Origin: a virus
Direction: 5' to 3' (one strand)
Virus record (IMG/VR): IMGVR_UViG_3300021373_002437
Span: 1 to 64,000 of that record
Length of the DNA stretch: 64,000 bases
A program made the translations under genes and the position numbers. The first letter of the stretch is position 1. Every line of letters starts with the position of its first letter. This document shows, piece after piece, positions 38,547-50,815 of this stretch. The notes under the pieces are model-generated. The model saw only the letters and a program-made list of their open reading frames with translations. It ran no database searches and was not told the DNA's origin.

Positions 38547-41383
38547 TGTCACACGAAATACCAAGCTATTACAGGTATGTCTCCAACATCAATATTGATG
38601 ATGCTGGTAGTGGGTACCCGTCTGGTTCTAATCCAGTAGTAACAATTACCGGTGGTGGTGGAACTGGCGCTGCGGCTGTGGCCGAAGTTCTTCCCGGCAC
38701 AGACAAAATAGCAAGCGTTACTATTACAAACATTGGTAGTGGGTATACCTCCACCCCAATCGTCACCGTAGAAGGTAATGGACAACTAAGTGCAGAAGTC
38801 AGTTTTGCCAGCGCAACCCCAAGTTCAGTCACCAGAACTGCAAGCCCAAATATCAAATGGACTGTTCCTGAGTTTATCCGAAATGACTATTCCGGTGCCA
38901 CGTCCTTTCTTGGGTTCATAGAAAAATACTATTCGCATCTGGATGAGCCGGGTAATGCTATCCATGAACTTTTGAATAAAAGATACTTTGATATCGATGA
39001 CGCCGAGGGTGATATCCTTGATGCATGGAGCAGAGAATTAGCCTATAACTTCCCAAGAACAACGGAGCTTGATAGGCTAACCCTTTTCAAATATTTAAAG
39101 AGCATCTATGAGTCCAAAGGTTCAAAGCGATCTATAGAAGCATTTTTCAAGATTGTTTATGATGAAGATGTTGAAGTCACCTTCCCAAGTCAGTTTGTTC
39201 TTAGAGCATCTGATGGTCAATGGGTTGAAGAAAGATCAGTAAGAGCATTCGCTGGGTATCAAGACTACGAAGTTCTTAATATCGAAGGTACTCTGGTAGA
39301 CATTGTTTATTACGAGACTACTGGTTCTGTAACCATTGCTAAACGTGTCCAAACATCAGTACCAAAGGTATTGAAGATTTCTTATACGTCTCCGCAAAAA
39401 TATGAAATTGTTTTAGACGTACCAAAGGGAACCGTGATACCGGGTCCCGGCGCACAGGCTTCAGCAACACCAGTTATTGTTGGTGGTGTTATAACCGATT
39501 TTACGATATCAAATGCTGGATATCAATATACCGCTGCCCCAACAATACAGATTTTTGATATTAACGCAAGCCCCGGTTCTGGTTTTGAGGGAAGGGCTGT
39601 TGTGGAGAACGGACAAGTCACCGACATTGTTATCAGTGATGGTGGTAGTGGATATAATGATGGCGATACTTCAATCGTTTTCAATACAGACTCGGTTAGA
39701 ACTATAATTGTAGATCGCGGTGCCACTGCTGAAGAGGAAAATGTTCGTGCATACCTAGATCGAACTTTGGACACGATTACTTCAGGTACATATGTCGGTT
39801 CTGATGCTGGTTTCAAAGTGGGAGATACTTTCATTATCAGTGAGACTGGTGATGACGGTAGAGGATACGCTCTTGATTATTTTGCACAGGATTATGTTTT
39901 CATTGGTGGCGGTAACGATGCGATTATTCGAGTTGTTGCTGTTGATGCAAATAATGTACCCACGGCATGGGAAATTGTGAATCCGGGTAACGGGTTTATT
40001 AATTCAGTTACAACGATAACCATTACATCAGATACTGGTGAGGATTTAGATGTTGTAATTACCACCAATTACCTGTACGAATCCCCCGGAAAATATAAAG
40101 ATGACCGAGGATTCTTGTCTGATGTAAATAGGTTACAGGATAATGACAAATGGCAAAGCTACTCTTATATCATTCAATCAAACAATCCAAAGAGCCAGTG
40201 GGAGGATTCGTTTAAGGAATCCGCTCACATCGCTGGCATGGAAGTTTTTGGGGATATTGTAGTACAGTCCGAATTAAATTATGGACCAAATATTTCTATT
40301 GTTTCTATACCATATGGTCTGGTGTTGTTTGTGGTCGATACTATTAATATTGATGATAGCACTATAGTATTTGCTGTAGATAAGGTATTGGCTGATACTG
40401 CAACAACCTCTGACTCTACAGCAATAGCAACTGCAATTGCCCTTGCTGATGCGACCTCTGGCGCTACAGATAATGATTTTGATGTCGCGATGGGTCTGAG
40501 TAAAACAGATACAGTCACTACTAGTGATGCTGATATTTCATTTGTTACTTCTTATGCGTATTCAGATTCAGCAACGGTAGCAGAGGCACCAGTTTTTGAT
40601 GTTTCTAGGCCGCTTACAGACAGTGCAACAGCATCTGAAAGTGCCAGTATAAATACAAGTATAGTAAAATCTGACTCAGCTACTGCAATTGACTTGTTAG
40701 GTGGTTTTGTCTTTGGTAAGGGACTGTTAGACACAGTAACTACCTCTGACGTATTGATTACATTTGATGTTTCTATACTTCTGACAGATAGTGCTGATGC
40801 ATCCGAATCAATAAGCTTTCAGCCTGAGTTGAATATTTCAGACTCGACTGGTGCATTTGAGAATATAAATCGATTTGATATTGATAAGCCGTTTACAGAT
40901 TCGGCTAATGCAACCGAATCCATCAGTTTACATCCCAATAAGGTTAGAGGGGATTCGGTAACTACATCAGAAGCAATTGATGATTTCTTTGTTGGAAAGG
41001 CATTATTTGATACCGGTACTGCGACAGATGAAATCAATTCTTTTGATGTAGATTATACGCTGGCTGACTCAGCGGCGAGTAGCGATTCGGAAGTTTTCGA
41101 TTTTTCTAAATCGCTTACAGATACTGCCAGTCCATCAGAGAGTCTAGTAGTATCTGGGTTTGAAAGACCCTTAACAGACTCTGCTACTGCGTCAGAAAGT
41201 GCTAGTATAAATACAGGTATAACTCTAACAGATTCTACAACAAATGCAGAATCTGTTGTTAAAGCAATTTCATCAAATCCAACTAATTCTGTAAGTACTT
41301 CAGATGTTGGTTTAATTAACGTTCAAGACTTTGCCGGTGATTTTTTTGCCGAGGATTATGTCGGAACAAACTATATACTTTAG
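38546..41383 (+). CDS. gp7: gp7-like baseplate wedge with C-terminal repeat tail
   Basis: A 945-residue protein in the gp7 position (T4: 1032). Residues ~15-85 are two GSGY-type beta units (DAGSGYPSGSNPVVTITGGG, IGSGYTSTPIVTV). Residues ~105-260 carry the conserved wedge region (WTVPEFIRNDYSGATSFLGF, YLKSIYESKGSKRSIEAFFK, a P2 gpI-like motif). A further GSGY unit lies at ~310-385. From ~600 to 925 the chain is a run of ~20-residue repeats around LTDSATASES. The latter suggest a flexible surface tail not found in T4 gp7. Confidence 0.75.
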   Translation: MSHEIPSYYRYVSNINIDDAGSGYPSGSNPVVTITGGGGTGAAAVAEVLPGTDKIASVTITNIGSGYTSTPIVTVEGNGQLSAEVSFASATPSSVTRTASPNIKWTVPEFIRNDYSGATSFLGFIEKYYSHLDEPGNAIHELLNKRYFDIDDAEGDILDAWSRELAYNFPRTTELDRLTLFKYLKSIYESKGSKRSIEAFFKIVYDEDVEVTFPSQFVLRASDGQWVEERSVRAFAGYQDYEVLNIEGTLVDIVYYETTGSVTIAKRVQTSVPKVLKISYTSPQKYEIVLDVPKGTVIPGPGAQASATPVIVGGVITDFTISNAGYQYTAAPTIQIFDINASPGSGFEGRAVVENGQVTDIVISDGGSGYNDGDTSIVFNTDSVRTIIVDRGATAEEENVRAYLDRTLDTITSGTYVGSDAGFKVGDTFIISETGDDGRGYALDYFAQDYVFIGGGNDAIIRVVAVDANNVPTAWEIVNPGNGFINSVTTITITSDTGEDLDVVITTNYLYESPGKYKDDRGFLSDVNRLQDNDKWQSYSYIIQSNNPKSQWEDSFKESAHIAGMEVFGDIVVQSELNYGPNISIVSIPYGLVLFVVDTINIDDSTIVFAVDKVLADTATTSDSTAIATAIALADATSGATDNDFDVAMGLSKTDTVTTSDADISFVTSYAYSDSATVAEAPVFDVSRPLTDSATASESASINTSIVKSDSATAIDLLGGFVFGKGLLDTVTTSDVLITFDVSILLTDSADASESISFQPELNISDSTGAFENINRFDIDKPFTDSANATESISLHPNKVRGDSVTTSEAIDDFFVGKALFDTGTATDEINSFDVDYTLADSAASSDSEVFDFSKSLTDTASPSESLVVSGFERPLTDSATASESASINTGITLTDSTTNAESVVKAISSNPTNSVSTSDVGLINVQDFAGDFFAEDYVGTNYIL
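40360..41310 (+). repeat. Degenerate tandem repeats coding DSATASES-type units
   Basis: About 14-18 units of roughly 19-24 codons within the 3' third of the gp7-like gene. The core reads (L/K)xDSATxSES or DxVTTSD, alternating with short FDVxxxL strands. The unit ASESASINT recurs nearly exactly at 40630-40660 and 41190-41220. Units differ at DNA level, so the array is old rather than freshly expanded. Confidence 0.8.
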
Positions 41384-41392
41384 GAGATTAAA

Positions 41393-41845
41393 ATGATTGA
41401 TCAGAAAGATAAAGCGGGTGCTACTGGTGTAGTAAATCTCGTACTTAAAGACGAATTTGGCAACGTAAAAGAAGATATCAGTGTCCCCAACCTCGTTGTG
41501 GACACTGGTCTTGACTTTATCGCAGACCGAATGGAAGGCGTGGGCACAAATGTAATGTCCCACATGGAAGTTGGTACCGGTGGTACTGCCGCTGCTTCTG
41601 GTGACACTACACTAGAAACCGCTGTTGGTAGTTCACGTACTGCCCTCACTTCCACAACAGTCACTAACAACACAGTAGAGTACGTATGTACTTTTGCTGC
41701 TGGTACTGGTACTGGTGCTCTGGTAGAAGCTGGCATTTTTAATGCAGGTGCTTCTGGTGACATGCTTTGCCGTACAGTGTTCTCTGTTATTAACAAGGGC
41801 GCTAACGATAGCATGACTATCACTTGGACAATTACTATTTCTTAA
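41393..41845 (+). CDS. Small structural protein between gp7 and gp8
   Basis: A 150-residue beta-rich protein: GATGVVNLVLKDEFGNVKED, NLVVDTGLDFIADRM, MEVGTGGTAAASGDTTLETAVGS, EAGIFNAGASGDMLCRTVF. This layout (a short strand pair, then vDtGxxxIa, then MxxGTGxxAA) recurs in phage tail and fibre-associated proteins. It is preceded by a good SD (TAGGAG). Exact place in the baseplate unknown. Confidence 0.7.
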   Translation: MIDQKDKAGATGVVNLVLKDEFGNVKEDISVPNLVVDTGLDFIADRMEGVGTNVMSHMEVGTGGTAAASGDTTLETAVGSSRTALTSTTVTNNTVEYVCTFAAGTGTGALVEAGIFNAGASGDMLCRTVFSVINKGANDSMTITWTITIS

Positions 41846-41857
41846 TAGGAATAACTC

Positions 41858-43453
41858 GTGTCACTAATACTAACAAGAGAAGGTAGGGTACAAATTGCTC
41901 GTTCGATGTTGAGAGACATTCAAAACGAGAACGACTATTATTACTTTACCATAGGCAGAACGGAAGCTTGGTCGGACGAAGAATTGCCCGATACTCCTTT
42001 GGACTCCCCAGAGTCTTTGAATGAGTATCGACGCAGAATTATGTTTGTCCAACGAGTTACCGGTGCCGATGTTTGTCACTTAGTGACACGAATAAACTGG
42101 GTGTCTGGTACTGTATATGACCCATACGATGACAATTACAGTGCCAGCAATCCAGCGTATTCTGAGGCTACCACACTTGCCGATGCAAACTTTTATGTGC
42201 TAACTGATGAGTTTAAGCTTTACAAGTGCATCGACAACAATAACAACGCTCAGAGTACAGTAAAACCAACCACAACCAGCACAGATACGGTCACTCTAGC
42301 AGACGGGTATGTATGGAAATTTCTTTTGCAAGTCACTTCGGCTGACCAGACAAAATTTCTAAATTCATCCTACATACCGGTGCGGAAGCTTACGGGCAAC
42401 CCTACCTTTGATGTGAATGGAGAGGTTGATTCTGTAAGTGTTGTTAGTGGTGGTAGTGGTTATACCACCGCGTCAGTAACTATCAGCGGTGACGGGTCTG
42501 GAGCCACGGCAACTGCCACGATTGTTGGTGATGCCGTTGATTCTATTAATGTCACCAGTGAAGGTAGTGGGTATAGCTTTGCAATCGCCTCTATAAATGG
42601 AGACGGGACTGATGCAACGGCTGATGTAATTTTGGGTGACGCAGACAGTCTACCAGCACTCCAATCTGCAGTAGAGGCTGCGGCAAGTGCTGTGGGTGGG
42701 GGTATAGATAGAATTGTTGTTACTGATGTAGGACAAGACTACAGTGAAGGAGATGTTGAAGTAGTTATCACAGGTGATGGAACTGGCGCAGAAGCAACCG
42801 CAACCGTATCAGCTAATACTGGTGCTATTACTGGAATAACCGTAACATCACCGGGCACTGGATATACTTTTGCAGACATTACATTTACTCAGGCTATTGG
42901 TATTGGTACCGGTGGAACAGCCAGAGCGGTGATTGGTCCTATTGACGGACATGGAGCAAATTCAGTTAAAGAACTTTTTGCAAACAACCTTGCTTTGGTA
43001 AGTCCATTGGCAGACCCAAATAACATCGATCTTATTGTGGATAACGATTTTAGACAAGTTGGGCTTATAAAGAACATACAAAATTTTGCAGAAGATGCCA
43101 ACTGGACAGAATCAACCGGTTCGGCTACCTTTGTAATAGATGTAAACGATGCTAATGATTATGCTGTTGATGATGTCATTACTACTGATGAGGGTGGAAG
43201 TTTTAGGGTGTCCCATTTATCAGATGATAATAGTGGTACTTTTCAGGTACATTTGATACCAGTCATACCATCAATTACTGCGAGTAGTGTTCTGACAAAT
43301 GTTACTCAAGGTTTGACTCCACTGAGTATAAATAGTGTAACCTCTCCAGAAATAAGCAATACTACAGGCGATATTTTCTATATTGAAAACATTGTAAGTA
43401 TTACGAGACAAGACAATCAAGTAGAGACAATTAAGGTACTGATCACTTTTTAG
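41858..43453 (+). CDS. gp8: gp8-like baseplate wedge with inserted GSGY repeats
   Basis: A 531-residue protein, GTG start. Residues ~25-165 match T4 gp8: YYFTIGRTEAWSDEELPDTP, RRIMFVQRVTG, YVLTDEFKLYKCIDNNNN and DGYVWKFLLQV. From ~190 to ~350 there are three to four GSGY-type units (GGSGYTTASVTISGDGSGA, EGSGYSFAIASINGDGTDA) absent from T4 gp8 (334 residues). The remaining C-terminal part resumes gp8-like sequence (DLIVDNDFRQVGLIKN). The insertion explains most of the extra length. Confidence 0.82.
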   Translation: MSLILTREGRVQIARSMLRDIQNENDYYYFTIGRTEAWSDEELPDTPLDSPESLNEYRRRIMFVQRVTGADVCHLVTRINWVSGTVYDPYDDNYSASNPAYSEATTLADANFYVLTDEFKLYKCIDNNNNAQSTVKPTTTSTDTVTLADGYVWKFLLQVTSADQTKFLNSSYIPVRKLTGNPTFDVNGEVDSVSVVSGGSGYTTASVTISGDGSGATATATIVGDAVDSINVTSEGSGYSFAIASINGDGTDATADVILGDADSLPALQSAVEAAASAVGGGIDRIVVTDVGQDYSEGDVEVVITGDGTGAEATATVSANTGAITGITVTSPGTGYTFADITFTQAIGIGTGGTARAVIGPIDGHGANSVKELFANNLALVSPLADPNNIDLIVDNDFRQVGLIKNIQNFAEDANWTESTGSATFVIDVNDANDYAVDDVITTDEGGSFRVSHLSDDNSGTFQVHLIPVIPSITASSVLTNVTQGLTPLSINSVTSPEISNTTGDIFYIENIVSITRQDNQVETIKVLITF

Positions 43454-43462
43454 GAAAAAATA

Positions 43463-46400
43463 ATGGCACTAGATTTAAATACTTCCCCATATTATGATGA
43501 TTACGATGGTGACAAAAACTACAATCGGATTTTATTTAAACCGGGTGTTGCTGTGCAAGCAAGAGAACTCACACAGCTTCAGACTGCACTTTCAAATCAG
43601 ATTGGTCAATTAGGCAGCTTCACTCTTAAAGATGGTGCAATCATCAGTGGCTGCGAAGAAACCCTCACTCCACTGAAGTATGTGAAGATTATTGACACCG
43701 ATGCCGGTGCTCAAACCGTTGAAAATGCCAATCTAACAAACTATGTGGGTGCTACCGTTACTGGTGGGACCACAGGACTGACTGCTCAAATCGTGGCAGT
43801 AAAGCCGGGAACCACTGGAAGTTCCCCTGATCTCAAAACTCTTTATCTGGTTTACACTGGTCGAAACAATGGAGATACCCGAGTTTTTGATCGAACAGAA
43901 ACCCTTACCGTGTCTTCTGAGGATTCTACCATTCAGGGCGATACCTTTGTAACCCACGATTCTGGAACTGACGCTGCTGCGCCTCCGGGTGATCGCACTC
44001 GATATGAGGGCACTGCACCAAAACTTCAACTTTCAGAGGGAATAATTTTTGCCCGTGGTGCTTTTGTAAGAACAAAGGCGCTTTCTGTTTTTATAGACCC
44101 ATACACATTCAATGCAAACAAGCGAGTAGGGTTTTATGTAACTGAAAATATTGTCGGCTCTACTGATGACCAGACTCTCTTAGACCCGGCTGGCGGTTCT
44201 TTTAATTTCAATGCTCCGGGTGCTGATCGTTTGCAGTTGCAGGTATCTTTACGTTCATATTCCGAAGATGTCACTCTACCAGAAAACTTTTACCAGTACG
44301 CAAGCTTCCAGAACAGAAAAATTTATCGTTCGGACATAAAGACAGACCCATTGCGTGGTCTTGGTGACATTCTTGCTCAACGAGCATATGACGCCAACGG
44401 TAGTTATAATATTTCTGGAATGCATGTCTCTATTCAAGAAGATTTGAATGATGGTTTTAACAAAGGTCTTAAGGGTGCAACACAGGGTGGTGATGCCACA
44501 AAACTCAATTTTATAGTTAGTCCCGGTAAAGCCAATCATATGGGTTACCCGGTTGAAATTCGGGCCCCATCATACTTTCAAGTTAGTAAGCCAACTACAT
44601 TTGATACCGTAGATGATATAACACAGTCAACTGCTTATGGAAACTTTGTTGTTCTTGACGAACTTTGTGGTGCGTGGGATATAGATGGTGGTGATAGCAC
44701 TGCTGGTGATGGTATTGTAGACCTATACGATACTGCCCAGACCGCAGTTACCTCTGCAACATATTCTGGTACCTCTTTATCTGGTACCAAGATTGGTAGA
44801 GCAAAAATCCGACAAATAGTTCACCGCTCTGGAACCCAAGGTGCGGCTGCTGCAGAATACGAATTGTATCTATATGATATTAAGATGGACTCTGGAGTTT
44901 TTGCTGATGTTCGTTCGGTGTCTTATCAAAATAATAATGCCGTTGGTATCGCTGATGCCGTTTTAGAAGGTGGTGCTGCAATTCTGAAGGAGCCAAACTT
45001 CAATAAGTTATTCTGGCCCCTCCCATACGCCCACATGAAAACATTGGCACCAAGCGCAACATATGATTATAGTTTCGTCTACCAAAAAGAATTTGACACA
45101 TCAGCAACCGGTGGTGGAGTCATTACTTTAGATTCTGCTCTATTACAAACCGGGCAGACATTTACTTTTGGTAATGGTGTTCTGTCAGACTCACAAATTT
45201 TAGCCAACATTAACGTGGTTGCTATAGACCCGTTCACTGCAGCAAATACTTATGTTGCTGGCGAGCATATTGATCTTACTGATGCGAGTGTTACAGTAAC
45301 CCAAAACAGTACAACATCACTATCAATCGATCTGGGTGGCACTATTGCCGCATCAAACCGTGATGTGCGGGTGTATTGTAATGTTCAATATGCAGACATT
45401 ACTCCAATAGCAAAGACTCTCAACGAAGATCGTCTTGTTAAGATTGATGCAACTACAAACGAAGAAGGCGCTTCAAGTGGAAAATATTGCTTGGGTGTAA
45501 CCGATGTATTCCGAGTAGTACAGATTACTGCAACAGATAATGCAGATTATGAAACAAACATCCGAAACGTCACAGATGAATTTTTGTTGGACAATGGACA
45601 GCGCGACAACTATTACGGTCTTGCGTCTATTAAGCTTAAGGCATCAAGCACATTCGATTTGTCAACATATAGATATGTCACAGTAAAACTGGATTTCTTT
45701 ACCCACAGTGTAAATGGTCCTACTTTTTCTGTTGTTGATTCTTATCCAATTGACGATACTGGTGCCACTGGAATTAAGACTGAAGAGATTCCGGTGTTCG
45801 CTTCTTCAAGAAATAAGATTTACGATCTTAGGAATGTGATTGACTTTCGACCTTACATGGAAAACACTGCAGCAAATACAAGTGTTATTGGTTCTGCTAC
45901 AGAAAATCCATCTAACACACAGGTTGTTGATCGTCCATCAAATGGGTTAACAAACCCATCCCCAGTGAACAGCATGACTACTGACCTAGAGTATTATCTC
46001 GGTCAGGGATATAAAGTATTTATCGCGGCTGATGGTAAAATTCGCGTCGATTTGGACACACCAAAGGCGCTACCCAAGATTCCTGTCACTCCACCAAATT
46101 CTTTGGTGTTGGCGAAAGGTATTCTTACACCATATCCGTGTCTGTCTCCAAACGCAGCAAACTACTACAATAGAGAAGACCTTGCTGCTGATATTGAACA
46201 AGTCAGAACCAAGCGTTACACCATGCGAGATATTGGTGGGCTTGAAAAGCGAATCGAAAACCTTGAGTATTACACTGCACTCAGTCTGTTAGAAACTGAG
46301 GCGAAGAATAAAGTTATTCTTGATTCAACTGGCACAGTAGATAGATTTAAAAACGGTCTTATGATCGATGCCTTCAAAGGTTATAGTGTTGCCAACGTTG

Positions 46401-49400
46401 CATCTGATGACCACAATTGCTCAATTGACCGTAAGCGTCAAGAGTTACGCGCACCGTTTGATCACAGCATTGTAGAGTTTAAACCGATCACCGGCTCTAC
46501 TGTGGGTCAAACTGGAGAAATGTTTCACGTAACATACCAAGATGCTGTTTATACTAAGCAGATGCAGGCGAGTAGCTTGCGTAACGTTGTGGGTGAACTA
46601 CTATACGCTGACCCAGATGCGAGCAATCCATTAATTCAAACCTCAGATGAGGTTGAAGCCTTAGCAATTATTGATCGGGTAAATGAGTCTTGTGTTACCC
46701 CATACACCACACCACCAACGGCTTCAGGAAAAACCTATAGCCTGTTCCGTTCACATCAAAGCATAAACGAAGGTCAGACTTTAACTATCCGTCTGGAAAC
46801 CCGTAATGTAACTGAGAATACAACTGTAGGTTATACGATTACGGGTATTGCAAGTGCAGATATTGATGGGGCACCTTTAACTGGAAACTTCACAGTAGAT
46901 GCGACTGGTGATTCAGTAGCCACCTTTAACATTACAGCAGATGGTAGTACAGAAGGAACAGAAACACTCACTCTTACGTTGGATGCTACTGATAGCCTTG
47001 GCAATTCCACAGGCTCTACTGCACCGGCTACTGCTGTAACTATCAACGACACAAGTACTTCAGTAACCCCACCGGTTTCTCCATATGGCCCATATGCTGG
47101 TAGTCTCAACATTGTCCCCAATGAGGACAGTTGGTATGATTTGGATTACGCAGAACCGGCCTACGATAATGTTGTTGGTGAATGGGACAATCTGAACATC
47201 AGCGGTAACTGGTCTGATGAGTGGGGTTCTTGGGAAGAGGTTAGTCGAGATATCATTTCACCATTCTCCACAAATACAAGCACTATTGTAGAAGAAGGAA
47301 ATGAAGTTCTAGACTCTCAATCAACCACTACGGAAAAAGTTTCTGGTGGTACTAACACTATTTTGGTTAAGAACTACTATACACCAATTACTACTTACGA
47401 TGAAACCACCACGATTAATGCTACTGTTTTGGTACAGGAACAGCGTACTGGTTTGCGTTACATCGACTATGGTTCAATCCCAGAAGAAACTACAGTAGAG
47501 TCTGAAGAAGTTCTTTCTGTTGTTGCGGCTACATTTGTACGCCCACAAGCGATTTCTGGTACCGCGACTGGTTTGATTCCAAACACGCTTCACCACGTTT
47601 CTATGGGTGGCAATAAGAAGGCAGAAGTGACCACAAACAGTCAGGGCAATGCTTCTTTCTCATTCAACATCCACCGTGGAGAGTTTGAGTGTGGCAACAT
47701 TCTTGTGACTATCAGTGATGCAAATCACTTCGATTCCATTGAATCTGCTGCATCTACTTATTTCTCTGCTAATGGTGAAAAGAGAACATTACAAAAAACC
47801 TATACTACAACCAAGTGGACTCCACCATCAACAGCAGTTCCTTTGTTCGATACTAGAGACAGAACTGAAGGTGGTGGTAGCGGCATTTCATTACAAACCA
47901 CTCCTACTGTGGATAAAATTTGGAGAACCACTACTGAGGTTACTGGTTTTGAGCCAGACCCAGAACCAGTTGTTTATGAAGACATTCTTATTTCTCAGGT
48001 TTGTAATGTTCCCGCAGATGGAACCGCAACACAAACTTGGCAACGTGGTGGCTCTTCTGGGGACACATACACAATAGAGATTTCAGACTCTGGTTGTCAG
48101 CCAGAAGTTACTGGTGCGAGCGGCGAAACCGAATGTGGAGATGGATATTACTACAACTCTACCTTGGGGATTTGTGTTCAGGCTGATGCTAACATCACTG
48201 ACATTGTAATGTATGACGAAATTGAAAACACCAGTACAGTTTCTGGTTCACAAAACGTTGCGGTGGCTAGTTTTACAAATGATGTATTAACAACTTTTGT
48301 AGAGACTACTCGTGGCGATACATATGGTGATGGTGATATTGATACGGAAGGTGTAACGGAAGAAATCATTGAGTTGATGGTTCAGGAAGATTTGGGTTAT
48401 CTGCCATACACAGAAACTATTAACGATGTTACTACTGACCCAGCAATCACCACCAAACTGGAAACTGCTGCCACATTTGATTTTTCATATGACTTTGATA
48501 TCTATGAAGAGTGGAACTATTGTTTCTGGGGCAGAGACCCAATCGCTCAAACATTCCTCGTAACAGGAATGGAAGGTGGTATGTTCGTTCCTAGCATCAA
48601 CGTTTATTTCAGACATGTTCCTGCAGAGGGTAACAACAATGGTATCACCATGCAGATTCGTGAGGTTGTTAATGGGGTTCCGGGTCCAGATACGGTCCCT
48701 AATGGAACCAGACATTTAAAGCGTTCAGAAGTTTTCTGTTCGTCTACTAACCCAGATGGAACTCATAATTATATTGCGACTAAATTTAAGTTTAGGAATC
48801 TTGTACACCTAGAAAATAACAGAGAGTATGCTGTTGTTCTTCTTCCAGACGCAGATGACCCAAATTATGTTGCGTATACTGGGGTTCTTGGTGAAACCAC
48901 TTTTGGTACTACTACTAGAATAACTAAGCAAGCACACGGTGGTATCTTTTTTACTTCCGCGAACAACAGAACTTGGACTCCTCATCAAGACGAAGACCTG
49001 ATGTTTGTTGTACATCGTTGTAACTTTAAGACCGACGAAGCACAGACCCTACTTACTGCCAATAAAAACTTTGATTGGCTATCCTTTACTGCTGATGGAT
49101 GGGAAACTGGGTCTCGTTCTGGATTCGTAGTTGGTGATGAATTGAACAGCATGACCTTTACAATTACAGATGGTGGAACCGGATATGGCTCCGACCCGAC
49201 AGTTACAATTACCGATAACAATGGTCTGGGAACGGGTGCAACCGCAACCGCTCAGAGAAGTGGTGGTGTGGTTACAAGCATTACGCTAACAGACCCCGGC
49301 TCTGGTTTTACTAGTGAATCTGATATCAGTGTAGCATTCTCTGGTGGAAGCCCGTCCACAACTGCTGTTGCAACGGCTACTCTAAACAGAGGTATTATCC

Positions 49401-50536
49401 GATACATCGAAGACGGTCCTTCTTACAAGGTCGAGGTTACTGATGGTCGCTTTTACGATACCAATACAGCAGCAAACCCAGCAAGAACTCTTGTTGGTGG
49501 TGTAGAAACATTTGGCACAGTTTCTGCAATTGGTGATCGGGTTGTTAGTGCTTATGTACTAAAATCTTCAGAAATAAATCCAGCCAGTTTTGGTTCGATT
49601 ACAAAGACCATAGCACTCACTGATACTGGTGCAGGTGCTGCTGGTTCAACTTTCGTGGACTTGGATACCAATACCACGGTTGAGCTTGAAACAGAGAAAA
49701 CTATTTACAGCTATTCAAATGAGGCAGATAGTTATTCTGGAAACAAGACAGCAAACGCATCATTTGTTCTTCAAACAAACAAGAATAATCTTTCGCCAAT
49801 GATAGATTTGGCGTCACTGTCAATGGGTGTTTTTAAGAACAATATCAATAATGATGCCTCTACTGAAGAAGTTCGTTTTGGTGGGGACTCAACTATGAAG
49901 TATATCTCCAAGACGGTCATTCTTGCCGATGGTCAGGATGCGGAAGACATGCGAGTATATCTGGATAACCAAATCCCAACCGGTTCTAGTGTTAATGTAT
50001 TTGGTAAGTTCATGGCGAAAGAAGATGACGGTGAAATTAATGACGATATTTTCTGGAAAGAACTTGAACTTGAAACCGGTCCATTGGTCGCTACAGAGAG
50101 TTTTGCCGAATACGTGTATAAGATTCCAGACAAAGCAAGCAGTTCTGGCTTGAATGCTGGTGTCTTCGAATATGATGTTGATCGTATTTCTGCAATAGGT
50201 ATTTCTGCAGGTGGTAGTGGATATGGTTCTGCTCCAACGGTAACCATTTCACACACTGGAGATGGGTATGGAGCAACAGCAGAAGCTATCATCTCTGGTG
50301 GTGTAGTTACTGAAATCCGAATTACAAATCCGGGTCGTGGATATACTGGTGGTGTTATTACTGCTACTCTAACCGGTGGTTCACCTTCAGTGGCAGCTAC
50401 TTTGAACACACCCACAACCAACACAGTGACCTATAGCACTTATAAATATTTTGCAATAAAGATTGTTCACACTAGTCCAAATACAACGCAAATTCCAAAA
50501 TCATCTGGATTGAGGGCGTTTGCATTGCAGGCATAA
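43463..50536 (+). CDS. Giant baseplate/fibre structural protein (DUF4815-like N-terminus)
   Basis: A 2357-residue protein, the largest in the window. The N-terminal ~950 residues begin [36 protein letters not shown], which I recall from marine phage structural proteins carrying a DUF4815-type domain. A Calx-beta-like unit lies at ~1100-1195 ([20 protein letters not shown] ... [14 protein letters not shown]). The region 1250-1700 is Thr/Glu-rich with DPEPV-type linkers and a short Cys cluster ([20 protein letters not shown]). GSGY units appear near 1900-1970 and at ~2255-2335. It may be a wedge-linked long fibre. Confidence 0.75.
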   Translation: MALDLNTSPYYDDYDGDKNYNRILFKPGVAVQARELTQLQTALSNQIGQLGSFTLKDGAIISGCEETLTPLKYVKIIDTDAGAQTVENANLTNYVGATVTGGTTGLTAQIVAVKPGTTGSSPDLKTLYLVYTGRNNGDTRVFDRTETLTVSSEDSTIQGDTFVTHDSGTDAAAPPGDRTRYEGTAPKLQLSEGIIFARGAFVRTKALSVFIDPYTFNANKRVGFYVTENIVGSTDDQTLLDPAGGSFNFNAPGADRLQLQVSLRSYSEDVTLPENFYQYASFQNRKIYRSDIKTDPLRGLGDILAQRAYDANGSYNISGMHVSIQEDLNDGFNKGLKGATQGGDATKLNFIVSPGKANHMGYPVEIRAPSYFQVSKPTTFDTVDDITQSTAYGNFVVLDELCGAWDIDGGDSTAGDGIVDLYDTAQTAVTSATYSGTSLSGTKIGRAKIRQIVHRSGTQGAAAAEYELYLYDIKMDSGVFADVRSVSYQNNNAVGIADAVLEGGAAILKEPNFNKLFWPLPYAHMKTLAPSATYDYSFVYQKEFDTSATGGGVITLDSALLQTGQTFTFGNGVLSDSQILANINVVAIDPFTAANTYVAGEHIDLTDASVTVTQNSTTSLSIDLGGTIAASNRDVRVYCNVQYADITPIAKTLNEDRLVKIDATTNEEGASSGKYCLGVTDVFRVVQITATDNADYETNIRNVTDEFLLDNGQRDNYYGLASIKLKASSTFDLSTYRYVTVKLDFFTHSVNGPTFSVVDSYPIDDTGATGIKTEEIPVFASSRNKIYDLRNVIDFRPYMENTAANTSVIGSATENPSNTQVVDRPSNGLTNPSPVNSMTTDLEYYLGQGYKVFIAADGKIRVDLDTPKALPKIPVTPPNSLVLAKGILTPYPCLSPNAANYYNREDLAADIEQVRTKRYTMRDIGGLEKRIENLEYYTALSLLETEAKNKVILDSTGTVDRFKNGLMIDAFKGYSVANVASDDHNCSIDRKRQELRAPFDHSIVEFKPITGSTVGQTGEMFHVTYQDAVYTKQMQASSLRNVVGELLYADPDASNPLIQTSDEVEALAIIDRVNESCVTPYTTPPTASGKTYSLFRSHQSINEGQTLTIRLETRNVTENTTVGYTITGIASADIDGAPLTGNFTVDATGDSVATFNITADGSTEGTETLTLTLDATDSLGNSTGSTAPATAVTINDTSTSVTPPVSPYGPYAGSLNIVPNEDSWYDLDYAEPAYDNVVGEWDNLNISGNWSDEWGSWEEVSRDIISPFSTNTSTIVEEGNEVLDSQSTTTEKVSGGTNTILVKNYYTPITTYDETTTINATVLVQEQRTGLRYIDYGSIPEETTVESEEVLSVVAATFVRPQAISGTATGLIPNTLHHVSMGGNKKAEVTTNSQGNASFSFNIHRGEFECGNILVTISDANHFDSIESAASTYFSANGEKRTLQKTYTTTKWTPPSTAVPLFDTRDRTEGGGSGISLQTTPTVDKIWRTTTEVTGFEPDPEPVVYEDILISQVCNVPADGTATQTWQRGGSSGDTYTIEISDSGCQPEVTGASGETECGDGYYYNSTLGICVQADANITDIVMYDEIENTSTVSGSQNVAVASFTNDVLTTFVETTRGDTYGDGDIDTEGVTEEIIELMVQEDLGYLPYTETINDVTTDPAITTKLETAATFDFSYDFDIYEEWNYCFWGRDPIAQTFLVTGMEGGMFVPSINVYFRHVPAEGNNNGITMQIREVVNGVPGPDTVPNGTRHLKRSEVFCSSTNPDGTHNYIATKFKFRNLVHLENNREYAVVLLPDADDPNYVAYTGVLGETTFGTTTRITKQAHGGIFFTSANNRTWTPHQDEDLMFVVHRCNFKTDEAQTLLTANKNFDWLSFTADGWETGSRSGFVVGDELNSMTFTITDGGTGYGSDPTVTITDNNGLGTGATATAQRSGGVVTSITLTDPGSGFTSESDISVAFSGGSPSTTAVATATLNRGIIRYIEDGPSYKVEVTDGRFYDTNTAANPARTLVGGVETFGTVSAIGDRVVSAYVLKSSEINPASFGSITKTIALTDTGAGAAGSTFVDLDTNTTVELETEKTIYSYSNEADSYSGNKTANASFVLQTNKNNLSPMIDLASLSMGVFKNNINNDASTEEVRFGGDSTMKYISKTVILADGQDAEDMRVYLDNQIPTGSSVNVFGKFMAKEDDGEINDDIFWKELELETGPLVATESFAEYVYKIPDKASSSGLNAGVFEYDVDRISAIGISAGGSGYGSAPTVTISHTGDGYGATAEAIISGGVVTEIRITNPGRGYTGGVITATLTGGSPSVAATLNTPTTNTVTYSTYKYFAIKIVHTSPNTTQIPKSSGLRAFALQA

Positions 50537-50538
50537 AA

Positions 50539-50811
50539 ATGAACTTAGAAAAAAAGGCAAAAGAACTTAAATTGGGTGATATACATGTTGCTACCGAGGC
50601 ACCGGGGTTTCATAGGAGTGTAAAAAACAAGGCACTTTTAAACACGGACTCTCGTGGGTTGGCTGAGTATAAAGCCCAAAGAAAGGTTCGTAAAGAACAG
50701 CAAAAGAGGCTTGATAAATACGAGCAAGACGTTGAAGAAATTAGAGATGACGTTACTGAAATTAAGGATGCCCTTAGAGCCATTCTTAATAAAATGTCTA
50801 ATGAAAATTAA
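50539..50811 (+). CDS. Small coiled-coil protein
   Basis: A 90-residue highly charged protein two bases after the giant structural gene. The C-terminal half (QKRLDKYEQDVEEIRDDVTEIKDALRAIL) shows heptad spacing and is probably a coiled coil. The N-terminal KAKELKLGDIHVATEAPGFHRS is less regular. A chaperone or fibre connector would fit the location; unproven. Confidence 0.7.
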   Translation: MNLEKKAKELKLGDIHVATEAPGFHRSVKNKALLNTDSRGLAEYKAQRKVRKEQQKRLDKYEQDVEEIRDDVTEIKDALRAILNKMSNEN

Positions 50812-50815
50812 CAAG

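Noticed and set aside
40648-40655. TATAAATA inside the gp7-like gene (also 41206-41213, 43327-43334 and 30860-30867)
   Set aside because: These lie within coding sequence. Two encode the repeated Ser-Ile-Asn-Thr of the repeat tail. Without transcript data they are best treated as chance, although 41206 and 43327 lie 130-190 bases before genes.
41401-41823. Minus-strand frame of 140 codons opposite the gene between gp7 and gp8
   Set aside because: Nearly coextensive with a convincing plus-strand structural gene and lacking any independent signal.
49933-50424. Minus-strand frame of 163 codons opposite the giant structural gene
   Set aside because: It is antisense to GSGY repeats, whose codon bias keeps the reverse frame open. 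No start signal or motif.
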